Source: PALSA-894 sp963757565 (GTDB lineage: Bacteria > Pseudomonadota > Alphaproteobacteria > Rhizobiales > Xanthobacteraceae). From it: a stretch of DNA of 64,000 bases. This document shows, one piece after another, positions 8,846 through 17,094 of the stretch; positions within the stretch are counted from its first letter, which is position 1, and each line of letters starts with the position of its first letter. The notes beneath the pieces are model-generated. The model did not search any database and was not told where the DNA came from. It saw only the letters and a list, made by a program, of their open reading frames with translations. The translations under genes and the position numbers were made by a program. The DNA is taken from NCBI GenBank assembly GCA_963757565.1, contig CAVWSB010000002.1, forward strand, positions 248,001 to 312,000, in the 5' to 3' direction.

Positions 8846-8905
8846 CCGGCGACCATAGCGCGGGTGCGACAGGGAGGCTACATAACACCCGCCGCGAGGT
8901 TAACC

Positions 8906-9788
8906 ATGCCCGAGCTTCCCGAGGTCGAAACCGTGCGCCGCGGGCTTGTCCCCGTGATGGAAGGCGCGCGCTTCGTGCGGGTGGAGCAGCGCCGCCCGGA
9001 CCTGCGCTTTCCGTTTCCCAGGAATTTCAACAAGCGGCTGGAGGGCGCGACCGTCGAAGGGCTGTCCCGGCGTGCCAAATATCTGCTGGCGGATCTGTCC
9101 TCCGGCGAGGTGCTGCTGATGCATCTCGGCATGTCGGGCTCGTTCCGCGTCGTGCACGGCAGCGACGAGAGCGGGCCGGGCAAATTCCATCATGTGCGCG
9201 GCAAGCTTTCGGCGCACGATCATGTGGTGTTTCACATGTCGAACGGCGCGATCGTGACGTTCAACGATCCGCGCCGTTTCGGCTACATGAAGCTGATCGC
9301 GCGCGACGAACTCGCCAGGCACCCGATGATCTCAGGCCTTGCGCCCGAGCCACTCGGCAATGCGTTCGACGGCGCGATGCTCGCCGAAGCCTGCGCCGGC
9401 AAGAAGACCTCGCTCAAGGCCGCGCTGTCGGACCAGAAGGTCGTGGCGGGCCTCGGCAACATCTATGTGTGCGAGGCGCTGCATCGCGCGCATCTTTCGC
9501 CGAAGCGGATCGCCGCGACCATCGCGGACCGCAAGCGGCGCACCGACCGCGCGCGCCAATGCGCTGGCCGACTCGATCCGTGCGGTGCTGAACGATGCGA
9601 TCCGCGCGGGCGGCTCGTCGCTGCGCGATCATCGCCAGACCGACGGCGACCTCGGTTATTTCCAGCATTCGTTCCGCGTCTACGACCGCGCGGGCGAGAA
9701 ATGTCCGACCCCGCGCTGCAAGGGCACGATCAAGCGCATCGTGCAGGGGACGCGGAGCACGTTTTACTGTCCGGTGTGCCAGAAATGA
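8906..9788 (+). CDS. mutM: MutM/Fpg formamidopyrimidine-DNA glycosylase, interrupted by a +1 frameshift
   Basis: Bifunctional DNA glycosylase/AP lyase that removes 8-oxoguanine. The start MPELPEVETV gives catalytic Pro2 and Glu3; Lys58 lies in SRRAKYLL; the zinc finger ends the protein (KCPTPRCKG ... FYCPVCQK). The two halves are in different frames: the first runs to about 9550, and the second, from ANALADSIRAVL to the TGA at 9788, needs a +1 shift. The break falls in a GC-dinucleotide run (about 9549-9556). The two parts add up to a normal ~293 residues, so one extra base (or four) explains it. Given similar breaks in gyrB, plsC and uspA, sequence error is more likely than recent gene decay. 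Divergent from ubiE. Confidence 0.88.
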
Positions 9789-9794
9789 ACTTGA

Positions 9795-9895
9795 CCTCAT
9801 CCGGAGGAGCGCGAGCGCGTCTCGAAGGATGGCGGCAAACGCCAAAGTCCGCGGCCATCCTCGGCTCGGGCTGCGCCCTCACACCTCAGGATGAG
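9795..9895. repeat. Imperfect palindromic intergenic repeat element
   Basis: Outer arms CTCATCC (9796-9802) and GGATGAG (9889-9895) and inner arms GGATGG (9827-9832) and CCATCC (9855-9860) fold the ~100 bp into a long hairpin. Elements beginning CCTCATCC...GAGGAGCGCG...GTCTCGAAGGATGG are, from memory, common between genes in Bradyrhizobium and Rhodopseudomonas relatives. It starts 7 bp after mutM, so it could also aid 3'-end formation. Confidence 0.55.
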
Positions 9896-10086
9896 CGCTT
9901 GTCGCCCTTTCATGTAAATCGCCTCTACGCCTCGACCATCCGGTCGTCGGACGCGGCGGACGAGTCGTGCATGCCCGCATGGATCGCCAGGATTCGCAAA
10001 GAGGCACCTTGCTGCTGGGGATTTGAGGCGGAAGCCGAAAACACTCCCGCCGCTCGCGCGAAAGGCAGGGGATATGTTTGTATTCC

Positions 10087-10115
10087 TTGACAGGATGCAA
10101 GATAAGGAATATAAG
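10087..10115 (+). promoter_or_regulatory. Sigma-70-like promoter with no obvious gene downstream
   Basis: TTGACA at 10087-10092 and TATAAG at 10110-10115 are separated by exactly 17 bp, close to the consensus. The next annotated gene downstream is on the opposite strand, so a transcript would cover only the structured non-coding stretch and then run antisense to the hydrolase gene. Confidence 0.4.
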
Positions 10116-10382
10116 CAAAATCACCTTGCTCGCCGAGGGCGCCGTCCGGAGGCATCCCGATGTGCGGAGCAGGGTGCGGTACCCGCGGGCGGAAGGCATT
10201 CCGCACTCGGGCGGCCCGGGGCTCCACCCGGAGGTCACTACGGACCTCCTGCCAGGAGCTGGCTGACGTCGGCGCAACAAGCGCGCCGCCGAAAGCGTGG
10301 CCCGGGACCGGAAAAAGCCGTGAGTGGAGCGCCGGGAGGCGCGCCTTCCTGATCGCAAGGGACGCGCTTCGCCGGCCGTCCA

Positions 10383-10401
10383 GGGAGCTTCGCAAGCTCC
10401 C
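10383..10401. repeat. Perfect 8-bp hairpin in the non-coding block
   Basis: GGGAGCTT and AAGCTCCC flank CGC. It is the most regular of several hairpins between 10300 and 10450. No T-run follows on either side, so it is not a simple intrinsic terminator. Confidence 0.45.
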
Positions 10402-10504
10402 GCGTTTCCCGGCGCTCCGCTTCCCTCCGGGAGCCCGAGGACTACGCAAAGCTCGGACGCCGTGGCGCCGCGAGAACGATGGCGGCTGTCTGAAAACTAA
10501 ATCG

Positions 10505-11377
10505 CTACTTCTTCGCCGGCCGTACCGAGCGCGGGTCGCGCTTGTCCCATCGCCCGCAATCGACCTGCGCGAGGAAATCGCCGAGCGTCTGGTTGAACAG
10601 CGCAGGTTCCTCGATGTTCACCGTGTGGCCACTCTTGGGAAAGATCGCGAGTCCCGATGTCGCGATGTGCTTCTTGAGATAAACGCTCGGCTCGATGCAG
10701 GCGTCGTCCTCGTCGCCGCAGATGATGAGCGAGGGGATCGTGATTTTCCTGATCTCGCTTTCGAGTTCGTAGATCGGCGGACGGCCCGCCTGATAGCCGC
10801 GCAACGTGCTTGCCGCGCCCTTGGCCGAATGGCTCGCGAACTGGTCGTAGAATTCCTTGTAGCCGCGCGGGTCCTTCACCTCGAACGGAATGCGCGAGGG
10901 CCCCATGCCGTAGGTCTTCGCCACGCCCTCCGCGCCAACCTTGTCGTATTCGGCAGCGGTCGCGCGCGAGGCCGCGCGGAATTCGTCCAGCACGCCGCGC
11001 TCCGAGCCCGAACCGGTGCCCGCCATGGTCAGCGAAAGCGCGCGCTGCGGATACTTGATGCCCGCATGGAGTGTCGCGTAACCGCCCATCGAGAGGCCGC
11101 AGATATGCGCCTTGTCGATCATGAGGTGATCCATCACGTCGATCACGTCGTCGCGGAAATGCTCGTAGCCGTAGGCCGCCGGATCGTCCGGCACGTCGGA
11201 CGGATGATAGCCGCGGAACGAGAACGTCACGCAGCGATAGCGCCGCGCGAAGTAGCGCATCTGCGGCTCCCACGCGCGCCAGTCGCCCGCGAACTCATGC
11301 ACGAACACGAGCGGCGTGCCGCTGCCGACCTCTTCGTAGTGCAGACGCACTTTGTCGCGGGTGGTGGCGAAGGGCAT
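10505..11377 (-). CDS. Alpha/beta-fold hydrolase
   Basis: 290 residues. The fold and triad are clear: oxyanion region VFVHEFAGDWRAW (about 24-36), nucleophile elbow GLSMGG with Ser96, acid in ICGDEDD, and base in KSGHTVNIEEP. This resembles the esterase / 3-oxoadipate enol-lactonase-like group; the substrate cannot be told. There is no signal peptide, so it is probably cytosolic. The start is the ATG at 11377. It is followed upstream, across a 143-bp gap with two hairpins, by another alpha/beta hydrolase gene on the same strand. The two proteins differ in nucleophile (Ser here, Asp in the neighbour), so they are not recent duplicates. Confidence 0.85.
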   Translation of the reverse strand: MPFATTRDKVRLHYEEVGSGTPLVFVHEFAGDWRAWEPQMRYFARRYRCVTFSFRGYHPSDVPDDPAAYGYEHFRDDVIDVMDHLMIDKAHICGLSMGGYATLHAGIKYPQRALSLTMAGTGSGSERGVLDEFRAASRATAAEYDKVGAEGVAKTYGMGPSRIPFEVKDPRGYKEFYDQFASHSAKGAASTLRGYQAGRPPIYELESEIRKITIPSLIICGDEDDACIEPSVYLKKHIATSGLAIFPKSGHTVNIEEPALFNQTLGDFLAQVDCGRWDKRDPRSVRPAKK

Positions 11378-11426
11378 CGCGTATCTCCCGAGCGGATATT
11401 GTTGCGTGAAGGCCTATCATCCGCTC

Positions 11427-11446
11427 ATTCCCGCGCAAGCGGGAAT
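11427..11446. repeat. Palindromic repeat, ATTCCCGC / GCGGGAAT
   Basis: Perfect 8-bp arms around GCAA. This is a widespread type of dispersed intergenic hairpin in proteobacteria. A second hairpin follows at 11487-11503. Both lie between two genes on the minus strand. Confidence 0.55.
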
Positions 11447-11486
11447 CCAGACAGGGCTGGTCCCCGCTTTCCGTCAAGGCGGTTAT

Positions 11487-11503
11487 GCCCGTCTTTGACG
11501 GGC
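11487..11503. repeat. Hairpin GCCCGTC / GACGGGC
   Basis: Perfect 7-bp arms with a TTT loop, 18 bp beyond the stop of the epoxide-hydrolase-like gene that reads toward it. No T-run follows, so it may stabilise the 3' end of the message or be part of the adjacent repeat. Confidence 0.4.
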
Positions 11504-11520
11504 TATGGGGACGACCGGCA

Positions 11521-12489
11521 TCATCCTTTGAGATGCTCGCGCACGAAAGCGATCAGCGCGGCGTTCACGCCGTCCGGCCGCTCCTGCTGGATCCAGTGTC
11601 CGGCGCCGTCGATCAAAACCTTGCGCAGGTGCGGCACGACGTTTTCCAGTTCGTCGAGCGCACGCTGCCCCATCGATCCGGTGATCACCGCGTCGTTCGT
11701 TCCGGCGATGAACAGCGCAGGCTGCGCGATCACGGCATCCTGCCATGGCGCGGTCAGCTCCCAATTGCGGTCGATGTTGCGATACCAGTTGAGCCCGCCG
11801 CGAAAGCCGGTGCGGGCATATTCGGTCGCGAACACCGCGATGTCGGTTTCGGTCAGCCAGGGCGGCAGGGGCGCCTCGCGTGCCGGCCCGAGGAAGCCTT
11901 TTTGACGGTCCACGTAAAGGCTCATCTTCTCGGCGCGCGGGGTGTCGCCGAATCCGATGTGAAACAGGCGCCGCAGCGTGAACGCCGCATCGCGCGAGAA
12001 CTCGTCCTCGGCGGCCTGCTCCTGGAAATAGAACCAGTAGTAATCCGCACGGCCGGCCCGGCGCAGCAGGTCGAGTGGCGGCGCACGGCCGCGCCGGCGA
12101 TGCGGCACGCTCATGCCGACGACCGCGGTGAAGACATCCGGACGCATCAGCGCCGCATGCCAGGCAACCGGCGCGCCCCAGTCATGGCCCACAATGACGG
12201 CGCGCGTTGAGCCGAGCGCCGACACCAGCGCGACCATGTCGCCGACGTTGTGGAAAACCGTGTAGGCGGCTTCATCGGACGGCGCGGTGGTCTGGCCGAA
12301 GCCGCGCATGTCGGGTGCGACAGCGCGGAAACCTGCTTCGGCAAGCGCCCGCAACTGGTGCCGCCACGAATACCAGAGCTCCGGCCAGCCGTGGCACAGC
12401 AGCACGAGCGGCCCGTCGCCCTGCTCGGCGATGTGCATCTCGATCCCGTTGAGCGGAAGGAGGCGATGCTGAATTTCCGTCGCGCTCAT
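11521..12489 (-). CDS. Epoxide hydrolase-like alpha/beta hydrolase
   Basis: 322 residues, typical for soluble epoxide hydrolases (EC 3.3.2). The oxyanion motif HGWPE is at 33-37, and the nucleophile elbow GHDWGAP places an Asp (Asp103) where lipases have Ser, as expected for epoxide hydrolases and haloalkane dehalogenases. The cap has Tyr-rich segments (DYYWFYFQ, GGLNWYRNIDRNW) that would supply the epoxide-polarising tyrosines, and the base is in GAGHWIQQE. HGWPE favours epoxide hydrolase over dehalogenase. The start is the ATG at 12489. A palindromic repeat lies between it and the next gene upstream. Confidence 0.87.
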   Translation of the reverse strand: MSATEIQHRLLPLNGIEMHIAEQGDGPLVLLCHGWPELWYSWRHQLRALAEAGFRAVAPDMRGFGQTTAPSDEAAYTVFHNVGDMVALVSALGSTRAVIVGHDWGAPVAWHAALMRPDVFTAVVGMSVPHRRRGRAPPLDLLRRAGRADYYWFYFQEQAAEDEFSRDAAFTLRRLFHIGFGDTPRAEKMSLYVDRQKGFLGPAREAPLPPWLTETDIAVFATEYARTGFRGGLNWYRNIDRNWELTAPWQDAVIAQPALFIAGTNDAVITGSMGQRALDELENVVPHLRKVLIDGAGHWIQQERPDGVNAALIAFVREHLKG

Positions 12490-12499
12490 TGTTTTGCTT

Positions 12500-12550
12500 T
12501 GAGCATGATCTTGCCCGAAACCCGGTTCCCACTTTTCGGGATCATGCTCA
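12500..12550. repeat. 51-bp Rhizobiales-type palindromic element
   Basis: Arms TGAGCATGATC (12500-12510) and GATCATGCTCA (12540-12550) are perfect 11-bp inverted repeats around a core that contains CCGGTTCCCACTTTTCGG. Elements of this pattern are very common between genes in rhizobia. Its right arm includes the stop codon of the metallo-beta-lactamase-fold gene at 12548. Confidence 0.7.
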
Positions 12551-13372
12551 GTGCCCCGGCAAGACGAGCATCTTCGGCTTTGTCGGCAGCATCTCCTTCG
12601 AGAGCACGACCGACGGCACCTCCGCCATCTCGACGTCCCAGTCCTTGCTGATGCGCGACATGAAACGGTTGAGCGTGTAGCTGGAGAAATAATGCATCGG
12701 GATCATCAGCGGCGCCTTCAGCGACGTCAGCACCTCGATCATCCCTTCGAAGTCGAGCGTGTAGGACCCGTCGACCGGCACCAGCACGACATCGACTCGG
12801 CCGATTTCATTGAGCTGCTGCTGGTTCAGCGTGTGATGCAGGTGGCCGAGATGCGCGATACACAGGTTCGCGACCTCGAAGATGAAGATCGAGTTGCCGT
12901 GCCGCTGCGTGCCGCCCGCATAGTCGCGGATGTTGGTCGCGACCGAGCGCACGCGCACGTCCTGATACTGGATGTCCCAGTCGGTCGGGCCGCCATCGTC
13001 GCGCCAGCCGCGCAGCACGTATTTGATGCCGGGATCGGGACGGTCGGTGTAGTGCGTCGAGTGCGCGTGATTCATCGTCGCGATATCGGGCAGCACGGAC
13101 GGGCGCATATAGTCGTTGTAGTCGGTCGCGATGCGAACCTGCCGCGGGCTCTCGATCAGGAAGGTCGAGTGGCCAATGTAGTTGATGCGCACCTCGCCGT
13201 CCTTCAGCGCCGCAAGACGCAGCGCGGCCGGTTGGAACGGCGGACGGTTTTGCGCCACGAGCCCCGGGCAGGACTCATTCATCTCGGGCTTGGCAGGGGG
13301 CGGCGCTGCGCCCTGCGCATGCGCGGTCAGCGGCGTGAAGGCCAGAAACGCGGTCAGCAGCGCGATACGCAT
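12548..13372 (-). CDS. Secreted metallo-beta-lactamase-fold hydrolase
   Basis: 274 residues from the ATG at 13372, chosen because GGAG lies 6 bp upstream and the protein then opens with a clean signal peptide (RIALLTAFLAFTPLTAHAQ); in-frame ATGs at 13384 and 13402 would only lengthen the n-region. The mature protein has the UlaG-like fold pattern INYIGHSTFLIE, TMNHAHSTHYTD, IAHLGHLHH and PMHYFSSYTL, giving several His and Asp metal ligands. Substrate unknown; periplasmic. The stop codon is inside a palindromic repeat. The family is broad (amide, lactone or phosphodiester hydrolases). Confidence 0.82.
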   Translation of the reverse strand: MRIALLTAFLAFTPLTAHAQGAAPPPAKPEMNESCPGLVAQNRPPFQPAALRLAALKDGEVRINYIGHSTFLIESPRQVRIATDYNDYMRPSVLPDIATMNHAHSTHYTDRPDPGIKYVLRGWRDDGGPTDWDIQYQDVRVRSVATNIRDYAGGTQRHGNSIFIFEVANLCIAHLGHLHHTLNQQQLNEIGRVDVVLVPVDGSYTLDFEGMIEVLTSLKAPLMIPMHYFSSYTLNRFMSRISKDWDVEMAEVPSVVLSKEMLPTKPKMLVLPGH

Positions 13373-13412
13373 CGCTCGCTCCATGCAGGGCCGGCGGCTC
13401 ATGCATAGCAAA

Positions 13413-13437
13413 AACCCTCTCCCGGCAGGAGAGGGTT
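13413..13437 (-). terminator. Intrinsic terminator of the coiled-coil protein gene at 13457
   Basis: AACCCTCTCC and GGAGAGGGTT are perfect 10-bp arms around a 5-nt loop; read on the minus strand the hairpin ends in GGGTTTTTGC, a five-T run. It starts 20 bp after the stop of the upstream gene and precedes the start of the next, so the two are probably separate units. Confidence 0.65.
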
Positions 13438-13456
13438 GCAACGAAGTGACGGAAAC

Positions 13457-14131
13457 TCAGTCCCGCAGCGTGGAGACGCGCAGCGACTTGTTCGGCTTGC
13501 CGGCCGGACGAAGGCCGAGCAGGCGTTCGGTCTGCGCCATCAGGTCGGGGGACTGTTCGGTTTGCGCCGGCTTGCGGGCCGCCGTCGCCTTGCGGCGCGC
13601 TGCGTGCCGCGCGACGGGCTCGGCGTCGGTGTCGGTGCTCATGCCGACTTTCACCTCGATGCGGTCGAGCCGCTTGGTGATCGCCGTGAGCGCGCTGCTG
13701 TGCGCCGCCAGTTCGTGCAGGGAGGAGCGCAGGCCGCCGTCTTCGGTCTTTGCCGCCACCGGCGAACTCACCAGACGGTCCAGCTGCAGCTTCGCGATCT
13801 TCTCGTCCATCGCGGCCAGGGCGGCGTCGATCTGGGTGAAGCGCACGAGCGCGAGGTCGTCGCTGCGTTTGGCCGAGGCGTGCATGCGCCCGGCGACGAA
13901 ATCGATATCGGTCGTGAGCGCGCCGACATTGCGTTCCAGGTTCGCAATCGACGAGGTGTTGCGCTCCTGCGCCTGCGAGAACGCGCCGGTCAGCCAGCGG
14001 CCGCTGGTGATCTCGTCGAAGATCGGGGAATCGAGGGTGGTGAATACGGTGCCGGCTGCGACCGAGAAGCAGATCAGGAGGGCGGCGGCGAGCGGGGAGC
14101 GGGTTTGGGTACTGGCGGGTTGGGCAAGCAT
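13457..14131 (-). CDS. Membrane-anchored coiled-coil protein, unknown function
   Basis: 224 residues from the ATG at 14131 (a GTG just before adds one). One hydrophobic segment near the N-terminus (AAALLICFSVAAGTVFT) is followed by a long charged helical region with spaced hydrophobics (ERNTSSIANLERNVGAL, IDAALAAMDEKIAKLQLDRL), a likely coiled coil, and a basic Ala/Lys tail. I do not recognise the family. It lies 107 bp downstream of another protein with the same plan (one membrane span, coiled coil), which suggests a related envelope role. A good intrinsic terminator follows. The protein probably sits in the inner membrane with the coil in the periplasm, but topology is inference. Confidence 0.7.
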   Translation of the reverse strand: MLAQPASTQTRSPLAAALLICFSVAAGTVFTTLDSPIFDEITSGRWLTGAFSQAQERNTSSIANLERNVGALTTDIDFVAGRMHASAKRSDDLALVRFTQIDAALAAMDEKIAKLQLDRLVSSPVAAKTEDGGLRSSLHELAAHSSALTAITKRLDRIEVKVGMSTDTDAEPVARHAARRKATAARKPAQTEQSPDLMAQTERLLGLRPAGKPNKSLRVSTLRD

Positions 14132-14241
14132 CACTGCAGTCCTGCTGAATCGACTGATGCGATTTCAACAGGTTGGCATTAGCAAAATACTAACGTTAAC
14201 GGACCGTGTTGTTTCTACTTAGCGGCGACCGGGCGCCGCGA

Positions 14242-15186
14242 TCAGCGCCCGACGACCATGCCGCGCGATGTCATCATGACCCAGCGCCCGTCCTGGCGCT
14301 TGATCTCCTCGATCCGCCCAAGCCCGGGAACCACCGAGCCCGGCTCGACTTCGATGATCCCGTCGCGGCCTTCGACCAGCGCGGCGCCGTCATAGACGCG
14401 GCGAAGCACCCAGCCGGGCACGACCGGCGGCTTCAGCGTGCTCGGCGGGGTGCCCAGCACCATCGGGGTGGCGGCCTGCTTCTGATGCCCGATCGAGCCG
14501 GTGGTTTCCGGCGCCGCGGCCTGCGGGGCCGGCTGAACCGGAGTGGCGGCAGCGGTCTTGCGCTGCTCGGTCTGCCCCTTCTCGACCCGGTCGAGCGTCT
14601 CGGCGATCTTGCCGATCTGGGTGTTCTGCGCGCCGTTTGCGGCGGTCACGCTGGTTTTCAAGGCGGCGAAATTATCGTTCAGCGATTTGGTGCTGGCGCG
14701 CAGTTGCGCGACCGTCTCTTTCAGGCCCTTGATCTCGTCGGCCATGTGTTCGCGGGCGACCGTGATCGCCTCGGTCTGCGGGGCAGCGAGCATCGCGGGA
14801 CCGAACTTGGCGACCCCGACCGATCCGCCGATCGCTCCGAAGCTTGCCGCGATCGCGACGCAGGCGGCGAGCAGCGCAAAGCGCGTGGAGCGCGACTGGG
14901 CGGACTTTTCGGCCTTGGCCGCTGGCTGCCGGAACGCGACGACCGCCTTGCTCGGCTCGATCTGTGGCGCGGGCGGCAGCGACGGTGCTTCGAGCTTCGG
15001 ATCGATCTGGGGCGCGGCCGCCTCGGGTTCGATTTTGGGCTCGATCTTCGGTTCGATTCTGGCCTCGGCCGCCGCTTCGATCCGCGCGGCGCTCTCGGCA
15101 GCCTCGGGCTTTGCATCCGGCGCAATCGACGGCGCGTCGGTCATGGTCAGCGTCGGCTCGATCTTGGATGTCTCATCGCTGGACAT
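14242..15186 (-). CDS. Membrane protein with Pro/Glu-rich N-terminus, coiled coil and conserved C-terminal domain
   Basis: 314 residues. Residues 1-85 are low-complexity, with repeated IEPKIEP units and Ala/Pro; a membrane span follows (FALLAACVAIAASFGAIGG), then a helical stretch that probably coils (DEIKGLKETVAQLRASTKSL ... IGKIAETLDRVEKGQ). The last ~60 residues (VLRRVYDGAALVEGR ... EVEPGSVVPGLGRIEEI ... GRWVMMTSRG) look like a compact beta domain that I have seen at the ends of other rhizobial membrane proteins; its function is unknown. The tail is likely periplasmic. It shares layout with the next gene (13457) and may form an operon with it. No enzyme motif is visible. Confidence 0.72.
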   Translation of the reverse strand: MSSDETSKIEPTLTMTDAPSIAPDAKPEAAESAARIEAAAEARIEPKIEPKIEPEAAAPQIDPKLEAPSLPPAPQIEPSKAVVAFRQPAAKAEKSAQSRSTRFALLAACVAIAASFGAIGGSVGVAKFGPAMLAAPQTEAITVAREHMADEIKGLKETVAQLRASTKSLNDNFAALKTSVTAANGAQNTQIGKIAETLDRVEKGQTEQRKTAAATPVQPAPQAAAPETTGSIGHQKQAATPMVLGTPPSTLKPPVVPGWVLRRVYDGAALVEGRDGIIEVEPGSVVPGLGRIEEIKRQDGRWVMMTSRGMVVGR

Positions 15187-15280
15187 GGCGGTGGTCCCAA
15201 TGGAGAAAATTCATCCATTGGTAACTTTCAGTCCTTACCGACCCGTTAACGGATCGTCGCCCTGACGCTGCGATTTTGCG

Positions 15281-15922
15281 TCAATGTTGCAGGAACCCGT
15301 TACTCTTGCGCTCCGCGCCGATGGTCGAGGCCGGTCCGTGGCCGGGCAGGATCGTCACGTCGTCGCCGAGCGGCAGCAGCTTGGTCCGGATGCCGTCGAT
15401 AAGCTGATCGTGGCTGCCATAGGGAAAGTCGGTGCGGCCGACCGAGCCCTGGAACAGCGTGTCGCCGACCAACGCGAAGCGCATCGGCGCGTTGACGAAC
15501 ACCAGATGGCCGGGCGTGTGGCCGGGAACGTGCAGCACGCTGAACGTCAGATCGCCGACGCCGATGGCCTCGCCTTCGGCGAGCCAGCGCGTTGGCTTGA
15601 CGTTGCGCACGCCCGCCATGCCGAAGCGCTCGCCCTGCTCGACCAGCTTGTCGAGCAGGAAGGCATCCGCCTCGTCCGGCCCTTCGATCGGTATCGAGAG
15701 GGCATCCGAGAGTTCGGCGGCAACGCCCGCGTGATCGATGTGCCCGTGCGTGAGCAGGATTTTCTCTGGCTCGACCTTGAGCTGCTCGATCGCCTCGCGG
15801 ATGCGTGGCAGGTCGCCGCCCGGATCGACGATCGCCGCGCGGTTGGTCGCCGTGCAGGCAACGATCGAACAATTCTGCGCGAACGGCGTGACGGGAACGA
15901 TCGTGACTTTAAGAGGCTGCAT
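15281..15922 (-). CDS. Glyoxalase II-like metallo-beta-lactamase-fold hydrolase
   Basis: 213 residues, the size of YcbL/GloC-type hydrolases. The binuclear metal motif THGHIDHAG is at 58-66, followed by the family HVPGHTPGHLVF, the bridging Asp in ALVGDTLFQGSVGRTDFPYG, and the last His in ILPGHGPAST. Such enzymes hydrolyse S-lactoylglutathione or related thioesters; the exact substrate is uncertain. No signal peptide, so cytosolic. The start is the ATG at 15922. It is followed upstream on the same strand, after 32 bp, by the adenosine kinase gene, so a two-gene operon is likely. Confidence 0.88.
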   Translation of the reverse strand: MQPLKVTIVPVTPFAQNCSIVACTATNRAAIVDPGGDLPRIREAIEQLKVEPEKILLTHGHIDHAGVAAELSDALSIPIEGPDEADAFLLDKLVEQGERFGMAGVRNVKPTRWLAEGEAIGVGDLTFSVLHVPGHTPGHLVFVNAPMRFALVGDTLFQGSVGRTDFPYGSHDQLIDGIRTKLLPLGDDVTILPGHGPASTIGAERKSNGFLQH

Positions 15923-15954
15923 GCGGGGCTTTCAGGGGCGAGACAGGAAGCCCG

Positions 15955-16953
15955 TCATATAGTGAAGCCATTGTCCTCCGCGAGGGCCTTGAGCGAGGTT
16001 TCGGGCCGCGCGCCGAGGTGCTGGATCACTTCCGCCGCGGCGAGGGCGCCGAGCCGCGCGCAGTCGCGATGCTCGTGGCCGAGCGAAAGGCCGGTGAGGA
16101 AGCCAGCGGCGAACAGGTCGCCCGCGCCGGTCGCATCGACGAGCTTGTCGATCGGCGCCGCCGAGACGAATTCATGGGCTTCGCGCGAAATGACGACGCA
16201 GCCCTTCTCGCTGCGCGTCACGACCGCAAGCTTCACGTCGTCGCGCAGCGCCTTCGCCGCCGAGTCGAAGTCCGAGGTCTCGTAGAGGCTTTTCAGCTCG
16301 GCCTCGTTCGCGAAGATCAGGTCGACCGCGCCGGTGCGCATCAGGTTGAGGAACTCGTCGCGATAGCGCCCGACGCAAAACGCGTCCGACAGCGTAAGCG
16401 CGACCTTGCGGCCCGCGCCGTGCGCGATGCTCGCAGCCTTGCGGAAGGCTTCCTTGGCGTGCGGCGGATCCCAAAGGTAACCCTCGAGATAGACCCAGCG
16501 CGCGGATGCGATCTGCTGTTCGTCGATGTCGGCCGGCGTGAGGTTCTGCGCGGCGCCCAGGTAGGTGTTCATGGTGCGCTCGCCATCCGGCGTCACCAGC
16601 ACGTAGCAGCGCGCGGTCGAGGGACCGTCGGCCGCCGCCTGTGTGGTGAACGCGACGCCCGTCGCACGAATGTCGTGCGTGAACGCCTTGCCGAGCGTGT
16701 CGTTCTTCACCTTGCCGACGAAGGCCGCCTTCGCGCCGAAGCTCGCGACGCCCGCGATCGTGTTCGCGCCCGATCCGCCCGAGATTTCGATCGCGGGACC
16801 CATCGAGGCATAGATCGCCTCGGCGCGCGGCTCGTCGATCAGCGCCATCGCGCCCTTGTTCATGCCGTGCTTTGCGAGGAAATCGTCCTCGGTGCGCGCG
16901 ATCACGTCCACGATGGCATTGCCGATGCCGAGGACATCGTAGGCGACAGGCAT
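15955..16953 (-). CDS. PfkB-family adenosine kinase
   Basis: 332 residues from the ATG at 16953. The frame is open much further upstream, but those residues overlap trpS on the other strand and are not protein-like. PfkB features are an N-terminal GIGNAIVDVIA, the di-Gly hinge ISGGSGANTIAGVASFG, and the C-terminal catalytic signature DATGAGDLFAAGFL, where Asp is the base. Members closest to this one phosphorylate adenosine to AMP in rhizobia (nucleoside salvage); a sugar substrate cannot be excluded from sequence alone. It is divergent from trpS with about 140 bp between the starts. Confidence 0.85.
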   Translation of the reverse strand: MPVAYDVLGIGNAIVDVIARTEDDFLAKHGMNKGAMALIDEPRAEAIYASMGPAIEISGGSGANTIAGVASFGAKAAFVGKVKNDTLGKAFTHDIRATGVAFTTQAAADGPSTARCYVLVTPDGERTMNTYLGAAQNLTPADIDEQQIASARWVYLEGYLWDPPHAKEAFRKAASIAHGAGRKVALTLSDAFCVGRYRDEFLNLMRTGAVDLIFANEAELKSLYETSDFDSAAKALRDDVKLAVVTRSEKGCVVISREAHEFVSAAPIDKLVDATGAGDLFAAGFLTGLSLGHEHRDCARLGALAAAEVIQHLGARPETSLKALAEDNGFTI

Positions 16954-17094
16954 CGGCAGAACTCCGGTTTGTGCGGGAAAGCGGGTGTAAGGCGGCGCAC
17001 TATAGCGGCCGATCCCGCGGCCGCAACCGGCCGCGACCCTTGCGCCCATGCGGCTTGGCGTGGCATCTGACGCGCCGCAATTCGGAGAGCTTCG

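Larger units (their letters stand above)
9789..10504. other. Non-coding, repeat-rich interval between mutM and an alpha/beta hydrolase gene
   Basis: No convincing gene in 716 bp. It holds an imperfect palindromic element at 9795-9895, a consensus-like promoter at 10087-10115 in a locally AT-rich patch, and a very GC-rich stretch (about 10130-10490) full of short inverted repeats such as the hairpin at 10383-10401. Short open frames occur on both strands but lack ribosome-binding sites and protein-like composition. It looks like dispersed intergenic elements of the kind seen in Bradyrhizobium relatives, or a structured non-coding transcript. Confidence 0.6.

Noticed and set aside
10160..10504. 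Protein-coding gene in the plus-strand open frame after the 10087 promoter
   Set aside because: The frame continues antisense through the hydrolase gene, has no ribosome site and shows only Arg/Gly/Ala-rich composition.
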